Origin: Dyella ginsengisoli LA-4 | GTDB taxonomy: Bacteria; Pseudomonadota; Gammaproteobacteria; Xanthomonadales; Rhodanobacteraceae | Length of the DNA stretch: 57,770 nucleotides | Direction: 5' to 3' | Assembly: GCF_000334915.1 (NCBI RefSeq) | Contig: NZ_AMSF01000064.1 | Location: 1 to 57,770, forward strand | Part shown: positions 22,883-34,912 of the stretch, one piece after another | How the letters are laid out: each line of letters opens with the position of its first letter | Position numbering within the stretch: the stretch's first letter is position 1 | Translations under genes and position numbers: made by a program | Notes under the pieces: model-generated | The model's input: only the letters and a program-made list of their open reading frames with translations | The model's database searches: none | Told to the model about the DNA's origin: nothing

Positions 22883-23494
22883 CCAACCGCTGCGCGTCCC
22901 TGTCGGCGCCGCGAGCAAGGCGTCGCCTACGGTCGTCGTACCATATCCGGGCTCGCCCGCGCCGGAGGATCACCCGCCCGTGGGGCCTCCGGCACAGGTC
23001 GCCGACCCTTCAATCCCACCGCGCGTTGCACATATCTCGTCGCACCGGTCAGCCGCTCGCTGACCGTCGGCGCGGCCGGAGTTCCCCACCGTGGAGCTCC
23101 CCTGATGCCGGGGCGTGCCGGCCGCGCAGCATATACACGTAGCGATCCGCCCGCCCCTCGGCGCATCCCGGACGCCTTGTTCTCCGGCGCCGACGGTTCG
23201 CGCCGGGGCATCCTCCGTGCGGACCGGGCCATCGCACCGCCCAGGCCCCGATGCATGGGCGCCCCATTGCCCGAATCTCCCTGACGGCCGCAATCCCGAC
23301 GCGCCGTGCATCGACGCCTTGCCCGCTTCCGGACCAACCCGACTAACCCGGCCCGGCCGGCGGAATGGCCGGAATCTCCCGCCCCGATACCGGGCACGAA
23401 GGGCCGGCCGCATGGGCTCCCGCTGGTGAAACGGCGCAGGCACCCGGCTTTCGGCATAGGCCATCAGTCATGTTGTGAATTTCGATTCGGTCTA

Positions 23495-23522
23495 TTGACG
23501 GCTCCGAATATGGTGTTATAGT
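23495..23522 (+). promoter_or_regulatory. Promoter of the YtrA-type operon
   Basis: -35 TTGACG at 23495-23500 and -10 TATAGT at 23517-23522 with a 16-base spacer, both near consensus. The first start codon is 44 bases downstream. The -10 lies inside the palindrome at 23512-23535. Confidence 0.75.
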
Positions 23523-23535
23523 TCACTACAACACC
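23512..23535. promoter_or_regulatory. 24-bp palindromic operator over the -10 box
   Basis: Arms GGTGTTATAGTT and CACTACAACACC pair at 10 of 12 positions. It covers the -10 element, so a bound protein would block RNA polymerase. The second gene downstream codes a YtrA-type GntR repressor, the obvious candidate for binding it and repressing its own operon. Confidence 0.72.
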
Positions 23536-23565
23536 GGTCCACGAGGTCACTAAAGGAGACCCGCC

Positions 23566-23892
23566 ATGAAAGCACCGAACCTGCTCGCGCTGTCCGCCGC
23601 CGTCCTGATCACCGCCGCCAGCCTCGCCGCCGTCAACCACAGCATCACCGTGGCTCCGGTTGCCGAGATCAATGGTGTGAAGGTGATCGACCTGGCTCCC
23701 GTCAACGTCACCCCCTCGGCCGAGGAAATGCGCGCCGCCGCGCTGACCGCCGTCACCGAGGTGATCGGCCAGCCGGCTCCGGGCGGCCTGGGCGTCCGCG
23801 CCGAAGCCGACCTGCCGCTGATCGGGGCGCCGATGGCCATGCCCTACTATTCGTTTGGCAACAAGCTCGGCCGCATCAGCACCAAGGAATAA
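23566..23892 (+). CDS. Small exported protein of unknown function, first gene of YtrA operon
   Basis: 108 residues from ATG 23566, after AAAGGAG. The N-terminal 22 residues (MKAPNLLALSAAVLITAASL) look like a cleaved signal peptide or a membrane anchor. The rest is short and without cysteines: INGVKVIDLAPVNVTPSAEE, then a glycine/proline-rich part and MPYYSFGNKLGRISTKE. I do not recognise a family. As the first product made from the regulated promoter it may be what the operon senses or handles. Confidence 0.75.
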   Translation: MKAPNLLALSAAVLITAASLAAVNHSITVAPVAEINGVKVIDLAPVNVTPSAEEMRAAALTAVTEVIGQPAPGGLGVRAEADLPLIGAPMAMPYYSFGNKLGRISTKE

Positions 23893-23896
23893 CTTC

Positions 23897-24271
23897 ATGA
23901 CCATCACCTGGAACGACAGCGTCCCGATCTACCGCCAGCTGCGCGAACGCGTGGTGGCGATGATCCTGGACGGCGCCTTGAACGAGGGCGACCCGCTGCC
24001 GTCGGTACGCCAGGTGGCAGCGGATTTCCAGATCAATCCGCTGACCGTCTCCAAGGCCTATCAGGAGCTGGTCGATGATCAACTGGTTGAAAAAAGGAGG
24101 GGGTTGGGCATGTTCGTCAACGATGGAGCGCGCGAGGCACTGCTCAAGTCCGAGCGCGAGCGCTTCCTGCGCGAAGAGTGGCCGACCCTCTTTGCCCGGT
24201 TGCAGCGGCTCGGGCTCGACCTGAAAACCCTGTTGCGAGAAGCCGGCGACGGCACGGAGAAACCCGCATGA
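23897..24271 (+). CDS. GntR-family repressor, YtrA subfamily
   Basis: 124 residues from ATG 23897. A GntR winged helix fills residues 5-75 (VPIYRQLRERVVAMILDGAL, LPSVRQVAADFQINPLTVSK, YQELVDDQLVEKRRGLGMFV), followed by only about 45 residues, the short helical dimerisation tail that marks the YtrA type. YtrA regulators usually repress their own ABC-transporter operon. It overlaps the ATPase gene as ATGA. Confidence 0.93.
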   Translation: MTITWNDSVPIYRQLRERVVAMILDGALNEGDPLPSVRQVAADFQINPLTVSKAYQELVDDQLVEKRRGLGMFVNDGAREALLKSERERFLREEWPTLFARLQRLGLDLKTLLREAGDGTEKPA

Positions 24272-25125
24272 ACGCCGTGATCACCGCGCGCGGCCTGCGC
24301 AAGCACTACAAGAACACGATCGCCCTGGACGATGCCAGCTTCACCATTGAGTCCGGCCGCATCGTGGGCCTGATCGGCCCGAACGGCGCCGGCAAGACCA
24401 CCGCGCTGAAGGCGATTCTCGGGCTGACCCCGTTCGAAGGCGAGCTGCACGTGCTGGGTCTGGATCCGCGCACCCAGCGCAACAAGCTGATGGAACAGGT
24501 CTGCTTCATCGCCGACGTGGCCGTGCTGCCGCGCTGGATGAAGGTGCATGACGCGATCGACTTCGTCGAGGCGATCCATCCCCGCTTCGACCGCACCAGG
24601 TGCGAAGCACTGCTCAAGCGCACCAAGCTCACCCCCAACCAGCGCGTGAAGCAGATGTCCAAGGGCATGATCGTGCAGCTGCACCTGGCCCTGGTGATGG
24701 CGATCGACGCCCGCCTGCTGGTACTGGACGAGCCGACGCTCGGCCTGGACATCCTCTACCGCAAGGAGTTCTACCAGCGCCTGCTGGAGGACTACTTCGA
24801 CGAGGACAAGACGATCATCGTCACCACCCACCAGGTGGAGGAGATCGAACACATCCTCACCGACCTGATGTTCATCCGCGACGGCAAGATCGTGCTGGAT
24901 ACCGACATGGACGCCATGGGCGACCGCTTCGTCGAGGTGATGGTGAGCGCCGATCGCGCCGAGGCCGCACGTGCGCTGCGTCCGATCGACGAACGCACCG
25001 TGTTCGGCAAGAGCATTTTCCTGTTCGACGGCGCCGACAAGGCTGTGCTGGAAGGTCTGGGCGAAACCCGCCGGCCCTCCGTCAGCGACCTGTTCGTCGC
25101 CACCATGAAGGGGACTTACCAATGA
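24268..25125 (+). CDS. ABC transporter ATPase with degenerate signature
   Basis: 285 residues. Walker A GPNGAGKTT at about 37-45, Walker B LLVLDEPTLGLD, and the switch histidine in TTHQVEE. The signature loop reads QMSKGMIVQLHLA in place of LSGGQ, as in the YtrB / CcmA-like group tied to YtrA regulators. A C-terminal extension of about 70 residues follows. It pairs with the permease whose ATG overlaps its stop. Substrate unknown; related systems answer to cell-envelope stress or peptide antibiotics. Confidence 0.93.
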   Translation: MNAVITARGLRKHYKNTIALDDASFTIESGRIVGLIGPNGAGKTTALKAILGLTPFEGELHVLGLDPRTQRNKLMEQVCFIADVAVLPRWMKVHDAIDFVEAIHPRFDRTRCEALLKRTKLTPNQRVKQMSKGMIVQLHLALVMAIDARLLVLDEPTLGLDILYRKEFYQRLLEDYFDEDKTIIVTTHQVEEIEHILTDLMFIRDGKIVLDTDMDAMGDRFVEVMVSADRAEAARALRPIDERTVFGKSIFLFDGADKAVLEGLGETRRPSVSDLFVATMKGTYQ

Positions 25126-26087
25126 AAACCTTCCTCTGGCTCGTCAAGCGCGAGTTCTGGGAGCACCGCGGCGGCTTCCTCTGGGCACCGGTGATCACTG
25201 GCGGCGTATTCCTGCTGCTGAACCTGATGGGCATCATCACCGCCGAGGTGATCGGCGCCCGCCACGGCGTCAACTTCGGCGCCAGCGGCGAGCTGCGCAA
25301 CGTGATGTCGCAGATGGATGCCGGCGACATGAGCAAGGTCGGCATGGCGCTGGATGTGGCCATGTACTCCTCCATGGCCATCATCACCGTGGTGTTGGGC
25401 TTCGTGGTGTTCTTCTACTGCCTCGGTGCCCTGTACGACGACCGCCGCGACCGCAGCATCCTGTTCTGGAAGTCGCTGCCGATCTCCGACACGAGCACGG
25501 TGCTGTCCAAGTTGGTCAGTGCGACCGTGCTGGCTCCGGTGATCGCCGTGCTGGCCGGCATCGCAGCGGGCTTTGCCCAACTGGTGATGGTCGCGATCAC
25601 GCTGTCCTTCCACGGCGTCAACGTGTGGCAGCTGCTCACCCTGGCCCACCCGTTCCGGGTCATGGGCAACCTGCTCGGCTACATCCCGGTGTACGTGCTG
25701 TGGGCCCTGCCCTCCGCCGGCTGGCTGCTGCTGTGCTCGGCCTGGGCACGAACCAAGCCCTTCCTCTGGGCGGTGGTGCTGCCGGTGGCTTCCGGCCTGC
25801 TGATCAGCTGGTTCGGCATCATGGGCCTGTTCAACCTGCCCGCCAGCTGGTTCTGGAAGGAGATCGTGGTCCGCGGCCTGTTCAGCGTGTTCCCCGGTGG
25901 CAGCTTCACGGCCTACAACGGCAGTCCGCATGCGCTGACCATCAATGGCGAAAGCGGCCTGGACATCATGAACCTGAGCCGCAGCTGGGCCGCCGTCGCC
26001 ACGCCCAACCTGTGGATCGGCGTGGTGATCGGCGCGGGCCTGATCGCCGGGGCCATCTGGTTCCGCCGCTGGCGCGACGACAGCTGA
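25122..26087 (+). CDS. ABC transporter permease (ABC-2-like)
   Basis: 321 residues with about six hydrophobic segments, including VITGGVFLLLNLMGIITAEV, SMAIITVVLGFVVFFYCLGA, LVSATVLAPVIAVLAGIAAG, VLWALPSAGWLLLCSAW and LWIGVVIGAGLIAGAIW. A large extracytoplasmic loop lies between the first two and another near the C-terminus. DDRRDRSILFWKSLPISD is the cytoplasmic coupling motif seen in ABC-2 permeases. Translation is coupled to the ATPase (ATGA). No binding protein is encoded nearby. Confidence 0.9.
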   Translation: MKTFLWLVKREFWEHRGGFLWAPVITGGVFLLLNLMGIITAEVIGARHGVNFGASGELRNVMSQMDAGDMSKVGMALDVAMYSSMAIITVVLGFVVFFYCLGALYDDRRDRSILFWKSLPISDTSTVLSKLVSATVLAPVIAVLAGIAAGFAQLVMVAITLSFHGVNVWQLLTLAHPFRVMGNLLGYIPVYVLWALPSAGWLLLCSAWARTKPFLWAVVLPVASGLLISWFGIMGLFNLPASWFWKEIVVRGLFSVFPGGSFTAYNGSPHALTINGESGLDIMNLSRSWAAVATPNLWIGVVIGAGLIAGAIWFRRWRDDS

Positions 26088-26162
26088 CGCAAGTTCTCCC
26101 CGTTGCGGCGGCCGCAGGGCCGCCGCGTTTTCTTTCCCGGCAAAGGATCTCCGGAGCGTCTC

Positions 26163-26711
26163 ATGAAACTGATTCAACCTGTCCTGCTCGCTCTCGCCAT
26201 GGCAGCGCTTGCCGCCTGCGGCGACCACGGCTCCCTGAGCAACACGAGCATCGCGAACGGCGCCATCCGGGTCTCCGGTGACCAGGTCCGCCTGCATGCC
26301 GTCGGCAGCCCCGTCGCCAGCATCGACCATACCGGTGAGTTCAGCGTCGACGGCCAACCCGTGCAGGTAACACCCGCACAACGTGCCCTGCTGCTGCAGT
26401 ACTACGCCGCCGCTACCGCCGTGCGTGTTCACGGCATCGAAACCGGCAAGGCTGGCGTAGCCATTGCCGGCGAGGCACTCAAGGGAGCGGCAGCCAGCAT
26501 TGTCAGTGGCGGCGACGACAAGTCGGCGGACGCCAGGGTGCAGGCCCAGGCCGACAAGGTCGAACAGGCAGCGATGAAGATCTGCGACGACCTCGCCGGC
26601 ATCCGCGCGGCGCAGGGACAACTCGCTGCGGCGCTCCCTGCTTTCAAGCCCTACGGCGGACTGATCGGCGAAAACGCCGTGGACGACTGTCGCAAGGACA
26701 ACGACAACTGA
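26163..26711 (+). CDS. Lipoprotein, YggN-like, first of a tandem pair
   Basis: 182 residues from ATG 26163, signal peptide ending in lipobox ALAACG. The mature part has INGAIRVSGDQVRLHA-like text (ANGAIRVSGDQVRLH) and GEFSVDGQPVQVTPAQRALL, a pattern like YggN/DUF2884 periplasmic proteins, then a helical region ending in ACxxDD-type text (AMKICDDLAGIRAA) and VDDCRKDNDN. It is clearly related to the next gene in its C-terminal two thirds. Function unknown; co-transcription with the ABC genes (75-base gap) suggests an envelope role. Confidence 0.75.
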   Translation: MKLIQPVLLALAMAALAACGDHGSLSNTSIANGAIRVSGDQVRLHAVGSPVASIDHTGEFSVDGQPVQVTPAQRALLLQYYAAATAVRVHGIETGKAGVAIAGEALKGAAASIVSGGDDKSADARVQAQADKVEQAAMKICDDLAGIRAAQGQLAAALPAFKPYGGLIGENAVDDCRKDNDN

Positions 26712-26771
26712 TCCGGCAGTGCACTGGGCTTACGGCACCGCGCCCCATCCCGACGAACAAGGAGGCTTTCC

Positions 26772-27476
26772 ATGAAACGTAGTGCGATAACCGCCGCCCT
26801 GCTGGCACTGTCCATCACCCTGCCACTGGCCGCCTGCGGCAGAAGCGACCAGACCGACTCCGCCGCCTCCAGCGCATCCAGTGGCATGGCCGATGCGGCG
26901 AAAGAGGTCCAGCAGAAGACCTCGCCCTCGTTCATCGCCGAACAGGTGCAGAAGGGCATCGACCAGGCCAAGCGCGAGCTGGTCACGCAGGACATCGACA
27001 TCAGCAATGTCCACGTCAACGTCGGCGACGACCACGATGAGCCCCACGACCAGGGCAACCGGCCCAAGGCGGTGATCACCCCGCAGGGCGACCTGGTGAT
27101 CGCCGGCAAGACCGTGTCGGCCACGCCGGAACAGCACACCATGCTGCTGGACTATCGCCAGCAGATCATCGGTGTCGCCGAGGCCGGCATGGACATCGGC
27201 GCCAGCGGCGCCGCCATCGGTACGCAGGCCGCCAAGGAAGCCATCTGGGGCGCACTGACCGGAAAGAGCGACAAGGACATCGAAGCGCGGATCAAGCCAC
27301 AGACCGAGCAGATCAAGGCTGCCGCGCTCAAGCTGTGCGGACGCATGCCCGAGATGCTCGCCTCGCAACAGAAACTGGCCGCGTCGATGCCGGAGTTCCG
27401 CCCCTACGCCACCATGACGCAGAAGGACGTGGACGACTGCGGCAAGAATATCCACGACGACAGCGACAACGACTGA
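26772..27476 (+). CDS. Lipoprotein, YggN-like, second of a tandem pair
   Basis: 234 residues from ATG 26772, after AAGGAGG. Lipobox LAACG. The region AVITPQGDLVIAGKTVSATP followed by EQHTMLLDYRQQI matches the YggN pattern and the previous gene (shared TPxQxxxLLxY, AAxKxC, Q-x-x-LAAxxPxFxPY and VDDC). It has an additional N-terminal part rich in Asp, His and Glu (GDDHDEPHDQGNRP), possibly metal-binding. The pair looks like a local duplication that has diverged. Confidence 0.77.
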   Translation: MKRSAITAALLALSITLPLAACGRSDQTDSAASSASSGMADAAKEVQQKTSPSFIAEQVQKGIDQAKRELVTQDIDISNVHVNVGDDHDEPHDQGNRPKAVITPQGDLVIAGKTVSATPEQHTMLLDYRQQIIGVAEAGMDIGASGAAIGTQAAKEAIWGALTGKSDKDIEARIKPQTEQIKAAALKLCGRMPEMLASQQKLAASMPEFRPYATMTQKDVDDCGKNIHDDSDND

Positions 27477-27537
27477 CCAACCTGCCGCAGGAAGCCGCCC
27501 GGTCACGGGGGCACGGCCACTTCAAGGAGAGATCCAC

Positions 27538-27924
27538 ATGCGTCATATCGCGCTGACCGCCGCATTCGCCCTGGCCGCTGCACTGGCCGCCCCCGCCCAT
27601 GCCGGCTGGTACGTCAGCATGCACGGCACCGCCGAGAGCCTGACCTGGAAGGGAGCCAACGGACAGGCCCTCAACCTGTCCTCGAAGGACGGCAAGGGCG
27701 TCGTGGTCGCCATGATCACACCTGACGGCCGTGACGGCCTGCATGCGGGCGACCGCATCACCGCCGTCGATGGCCAGTCCGTCGCCCATGTAAAGGATCT
27801 GGTGACCTACGCGAACGCGCACATGCAGGACCCGGTAAAGCTCACGCTCGAACGCAGGGGGCATGCCGTGCATGTCGCGCTCGCCGCCGGGAAACTCGGT
27901 GCGCTGGTGCATCCGCACCCCTGA
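27538..27924 (+). CDS. Exported PDZ-domain protein
   Basis: 128 residues from ATG 27538, after AAGGAG. A signal peptide ends at AAPAHA. The rest is one PDZ-like domain: GKGVVVAMITPDGRDGLHAG, DRITAVDGQSVAHVKDLVTY, VKLTLERRGHAVHVAL, the carboxylate-loop and strand pattern of HtrA-type PDZ domains, with no protease attached. It is the last gene of the YtrA operon (61 bases after the lipoprotein) and may bind peptide ends in the periplasm. Confidence 0.82.
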   Translation: MRHIALTAAFALAAALAAPAHAGWYVSMHGTAESLTWKGANGQALNLSSKDGKGVVVAMITPDGRDGLHAGDRITAVDGQSVAHVKDLVTYANAHMQDPVKLTLERRGHAVHVALAAGKLGALVHPHP

Positions 27925-27951
27925 TCCGGCGAAGGGTAGCCGCCACGCAAT

Positions 27952-27981
27952 GCCCGGTGCCCGGCAGGCACCGGGCGTTTC
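27952..27981 (+). terminator. Terminator ending the YtrA operon
   Basis: Stem GCCCGGTGCC (27952-27961) pairs with GGCACCGGGC (27967-27976) across 5 bases, followed by a weak T-run. It stands between the PDZ gene and the convergent fumC. Confidence 0.7.
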
Positions 27982-28016
27982 CGTTCAGTGAATCAGACCG
28001 TCGATAGCCACGGCGA

Positions 28017-29402
<1,386 letters not shown>

Positions 29403-29509
29403 ATCGACTCCAGGGAAGAGAGGAAGAACCGACTATATCGCCTCTGTCCGATATCCCGGCAGCGCATACCAATCGGTGCGCACACCGCTCAGTGGGGAAG
29501 GGGCCATGC

Positions 29510-30907
29510 TCAGTGACGGCGAGTGAACTCGACTCTCAACGGCGACGCCGGCTTGAGCACCAGTTCCACCCGAGGCACCGGGAGATCCGTTCCACGGGGC
29601 AGAGCGAAGTCGTAGGCCTGCAGCAGTCGGTCGGCGATCAGTGCCATTTCGACCATCGCAAACTGCTGTCCCAGGCAAACGTGCGGCCCCGCCCCGAATG
29701 GCATGAAAGCTCCGCGGGGAACAGTCGCCGCACCCGGGAGAAAGCGCTCTGGCTGGAACACCTCCGGCGCGGGGAACCAGCGATCGTCGCGATGCAAGCT
29801 CCAGATGGGAATCACTACCAAGGCACCGCATGGAATGGTGAGGCCGTCGAGATGCGCTTCTCGTGTCGCCTTGCGCGTGAACGTTGCCGCCGACGGCGGG
29901 TACAGGCGCATGGCTTCCTTTAGCGTAGCGTGTAGGTAAGGGGCTTCGCCCAGGCTGCGTGCGGAACCGGGCACTCCTGGCCGGGCGCGCGCCTCCTCTC
30001 GCACTCGCTCGGCCACATCGGGATGCGCCGCCATCAGCCCAATCCACCACGCCAACACACTGGCTGACGTGTCGTGGCCCGCACCGAACAGACCGATGCA
30101 GTTGGCGTAGATCTCCTCATCGGTCAACGCCGGAGACTCTGCGTCCGCCGCCTCGTCACGCGCAGCCAGCATCAGGTCCAGCATGTCCGCTGCCGGCGGT
30201 AGGGCCGTCTCGGTGGCACCCCTGCGTTCCCTAATCCGCGGTTCGATGAGTCCGCGCAGCAACTCCAGATGACGATGCTTGTCCGCGCGCCCTGGATATG
30301 GCCACCACGACGATGGGCGCACCGGCCAGAAGAACTCGCGCATCACTTGGCGCGACAACGCGCGCACGGCACCAGAGATCGCGTCCGACTCTTCACGGGA
30401 GCGGGAGCCCCGATAACCGAAAAGCGCCCGAAGAATGACATCCATGGTGATCCGCGTCGTAAAACGGTCGACATCGATCAGGCTCGTTTCACCACCGCGC
30501 TGGGGCAGTTCGCTGCTGATGCCCAGGTCAGCCGCAGCAGCCATCAATCCAGAGCAGGCCTCGATCCGTTGCAGGGTAAAAGACCCCTTGAGGATGCGTC
30601 GCTGACGCTCCCACACGGGGCCGTCGGTGGTGATCACATTGGCACCGTGGACCGTATGGAAAATATCCAGCGTGCGCTCTTCCTTGGTGAAAATGTCCTG
30701 ATGATCCACCAGCACGCTACGCGCGAGGGCCGGATGGAACAGGTAATACAGGTCGGTGGAAAGCACACGCAGGTGCGCGACGTCCCCGCACTCGGCATGA
30801 AAACGTTCCATCGCCCCCAATGGATCTCTACGCACCTCGGTCAACAACGGAAGGCCCAGGGGCCATGGCCGAACTACGGTAGATTCGCGCGCTTGTGCAG
30901 TTTCCAT
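29510..30907 (-). CDS. Cytochrome P450
   Basis: Soluble bacterial P450 of 465 residues. Key elements: I-helix AGHDT at 276-280, E331 and R334 of the ExxR motif in KEAMRLYPP, PERF region QPERFLPG, and the heme loop FMPFGAGPHVCLGQ with ligand C411. All catalytic parts are intact. The look is of the CYP family that includes fatty-acid hydroxylases, but the substrate is unknown and no ferredoxin is nearby. It follows a TetR gene by 30 bases on the same strand. Its DNA is visibly poorer in GC than fumC or purB. Confidence 0.93.
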   Translation of the reverse strand: METAQARESTVVRPWPLGLPLLTEVRRDPLGAMERFHAECGDVAHLRVLSTDLYYLFHPALARSVLVDHQDIFTKEERTLDIFHTVHGANVITTDGPVWERQRRILKGSFTLQRIEACSGLMAAAADLGISSELPQRGGETSLIDVDRFTTRITMDVILRALFGYRGSRSREESDAISGAVRALSRQVMREFFWPVRPSSWWPYPGRADKHRHLELLRGLIEPRIRERRGATETALPPAADMLDLMLAARDEAADAESPALTDEEIYANCIGLFGAGHDTSASVLAWWIGLMAAHPDVAERVREEARARPGVPGSARSLGEAPYLHATLKEAMRLYPPSAATFTRKATREAHLDGLTIPCGALVVIPIWSLHRDDRWFPAPEVFQPERFLPGAATVPRGAFMPFGAGPHVCLGQQFAMVEMALIADRLLQAYDFALPRGTDLPVPRVELVLKPASPLRVEFTRRH

Positions 30908-30937
30908 ACGAAGACCCCAGGACCGGAGATAGGCAGA

Positions 30938-33165
<2,228 letters not shown>

Positions 33166-33190
33166 AGTCTCCTCGGCCCCGATGAATGCA

Positions 33191-33226
33191 GAACGCCCCG
33201 GTCATCCGCCGGGGCGTTTTGTTTTG
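33191..33226 (+). terminator. Terminator of purB
   Basis: Stem AACGCCCCGG pairs with CCGGGGCGTT (33192-33201, 33209-33218), 7-base loop, followed by TTTTGTTTT. It sits 26 bases after the purB stop and just before the convergent tolB stop. Confidence 0.92.
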
Positions 33227-33235
33227 CCCTGTCGC

Positions 33236-34576
33236 TCAACGCGGCCGGAACGGCCCCCAGGCAGGTTCACGCACGTCGCCGTCGGACAGCATCAAGCGCT
33301 GGCGGACGCTGCCATCGGCCGAAACGGAATACAGCACGCCGTGAGAACCGTTGCTGGAGGCATACAGCAACATACTGGCGTTTGGCGCAAAACTGGGCGA
33401 CTCCTCGTACGGCCCCGGTGACACGAAACGCACCTGATCGCCCAGGCTGCGGTCGAGGATGGCGATCCGGTACACGTTGTCGTTCCCCTGAACCATCGCG
33501 ATCTGTTTGTCGTCGTAGCTCACGTCGCAGTCGTAATTGCTCTGGCCCTGGAAGGTCACACGGGTGGGCGCGCCGCCAGTCGCCGGGACCGAGTAGATCT
33601 GTGGCTGGCCGGAACGATCGGACGTGAAATAGATGCTTTTCCCGTCGGGCGACCACACCGGCTCAGTGTCGATCGCGAGGTTGTTGGTCAGGCGAGTCTC
33701 CCGGTGCGTGGCCAGGTTCATCACGAAGATCTCGGGATTCCCCACGTAGGACAGTGACATGGCCAACCGGGTGCCGTCCGGCGACCACGCCGGCGCGCCG
33801 TTTATGCCCTTGGCGTGGCCTGACACCAGGGTGCGCGCACCGGTGGTCAGGTCCTGCACGTAGATCGCCGAGTTGCCGCTCGCGAACGACACGTAGGCGA
33901 GCTTGTTTCCATCCGGCGACCACGCAGGCGAGAGCAGTGGCTCCTTCGCGTGGCCCGCGACCACCTGCGGATTGAAGCCGTCAGAGTCGGCCACGATCAG
34001 GGAGTAGCTCTGGTGGCTGCCCCGCCCGACCGAGGTGACGTAGGCGATGCGCGTCCAGAACGCACCACGCACGCCGGTGATCTTCTCGTAGATGGCGTCG
34101 GCGATCTGATGCGCCACGCTGCGCAGGTCAGCCGCCGGGACAGGCGGCATCGCCTGGGACAGCAGGCGCTGGGCCTTGTTCACGTCCCACAGTTCGTACG
34201 CCACCTGCACCATGCCGTTGCCGGCGGCCCTGCTGCGACCGACGACGATGAGGTCCTGCTTCAGCAACCGCCAGGTGGCGAACCGGATGTCCGCGCCTCG
34301 TGACGGCGTCTCGACGACGTCCGCCTTGTCCAGCGCGCGAAACCTGCCGGAACGGTCGAAGTCGTTGCGGATCACCTCGGCCACATCGGTCCGCAGGAGT
34401 CCCGCGCCCTGATCGGCAAACGGTGCCACCACGATCGGAATGGCTGCTTTGGTGCCGCCGAAGATATCCACACTCAACGACTGAGCGCGTGCCGGGCTGG
34501 CAAGGCAGGCGATCAGAACCAGAGTCACGATGAGGAGACGCAAGCCCAATCCATGCGAGGGTTTCACCGCGGGCAT
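33236..34576 (-). CDS. tolB: TolB, periplasmic beta-propeller, outside a tol-pal cluster
   Basis: 446 residues from ATG 34576 with signal peptide LLIVTLVLIACLASPARAQ. The N-terminal alpha/beta domain (IPIVVAPFADQGAG, DFDRSGRFRAL) and the six-blade propeller with repeated WSPDG (four clear blades: AWSPDGNKLAYVS, AWSPDGTRLAMSL, VWSPDGKSIYFTS) are TolB. TolB couples Pal to TolA in the cell-division envelope machine. Neither tolQRA nor pal is next to it: neighbours are purB and a GFA protein. It may be a second, lone paralogue. Confidence 0.9.
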   Translation of the reverse strand: MPAVKPSHGLGLRLLIVTLVLIACLASPARAQSLSVDIFGGTKAAIPIVVAPFADQGAGLLRTDVAEVIRNDFDRSGRFRALDKADVVETPSRGADIRFATWRLLKQDLIVVGRSRAAGNGMVQVAYELWDVNKAQRLLSQAMPPVPAADLRSVAHQIADAIYEKITGVRGAFWTRIAYVTSVGRGSHQSYSLIVADSDGFNPQVVAGHAKEPLLSPAWSPDGNKLAYVSFASGNSAIYVQDLTTGARTLVSGHAKGINGAPAWSPDGTRLAMSLSYVGNPEIFVMNLATHRETRLTNNLAIDTEPVWSPDGKSIYFTSDRSGQPQIYSVPATGGAPTRVTFQGQSNYDCDVSYDDKQIAMVQGNDNVYRIAILDRSLGDQVRFVSPGPYEESPSFAPNASMLLYASSNGSHGVLYSVSADGSVRQRLMLSDGDVREPAWGPFRPR

Positions 34577-34912
34577 TTGCCGGAATCCAGTGCGCTTGCG
34601 GGAACCCCTCCGACCCGGATGGGTTTCTCCGTGTCGCGCGGTCCCGACTACCCTGACACCATGGCCGGGACCATGCCCTCCAGATCCGACGAAAACAGGC
34701 CTCATGCGACTGCTCGACAGTGGCAGGGAATGAAGCAAGAGAGCGCATCCTGCATCGAAGTCCATCTCGCTGTCCCAGGGATCTGACGAGGATATCCGTA
34801 TTAGATTGCCCATGGTCATCAGCAATGCCTGCATGGATTACGCGCACGATCCAGAAGCCAGGAGCAGCGCGATCGACCGACCCGACGAGCCTCACCATTC
34901 CAAGGAGCAGCC
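34577..34912. other. Gap between tolB and the GFA gene
   Basis: 336 bases. No gene is supported. The two divergent promoters should be here. I saw no strong hairpin. Confidence 0.4.

Larger units (their letters stand above)
22883..23565. other. Long GC-rich gap ending in the promoter of the YtrA operon
   Basis: 683 bases. No gene is supported; open frames are arginine/proline-rich on both strands and lack good starts. The last 75 bases turn suddenly AT-richer and hold a promoter and palindrome (listed separately). The rest shows nothing I can name. Confidence 0.45.
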
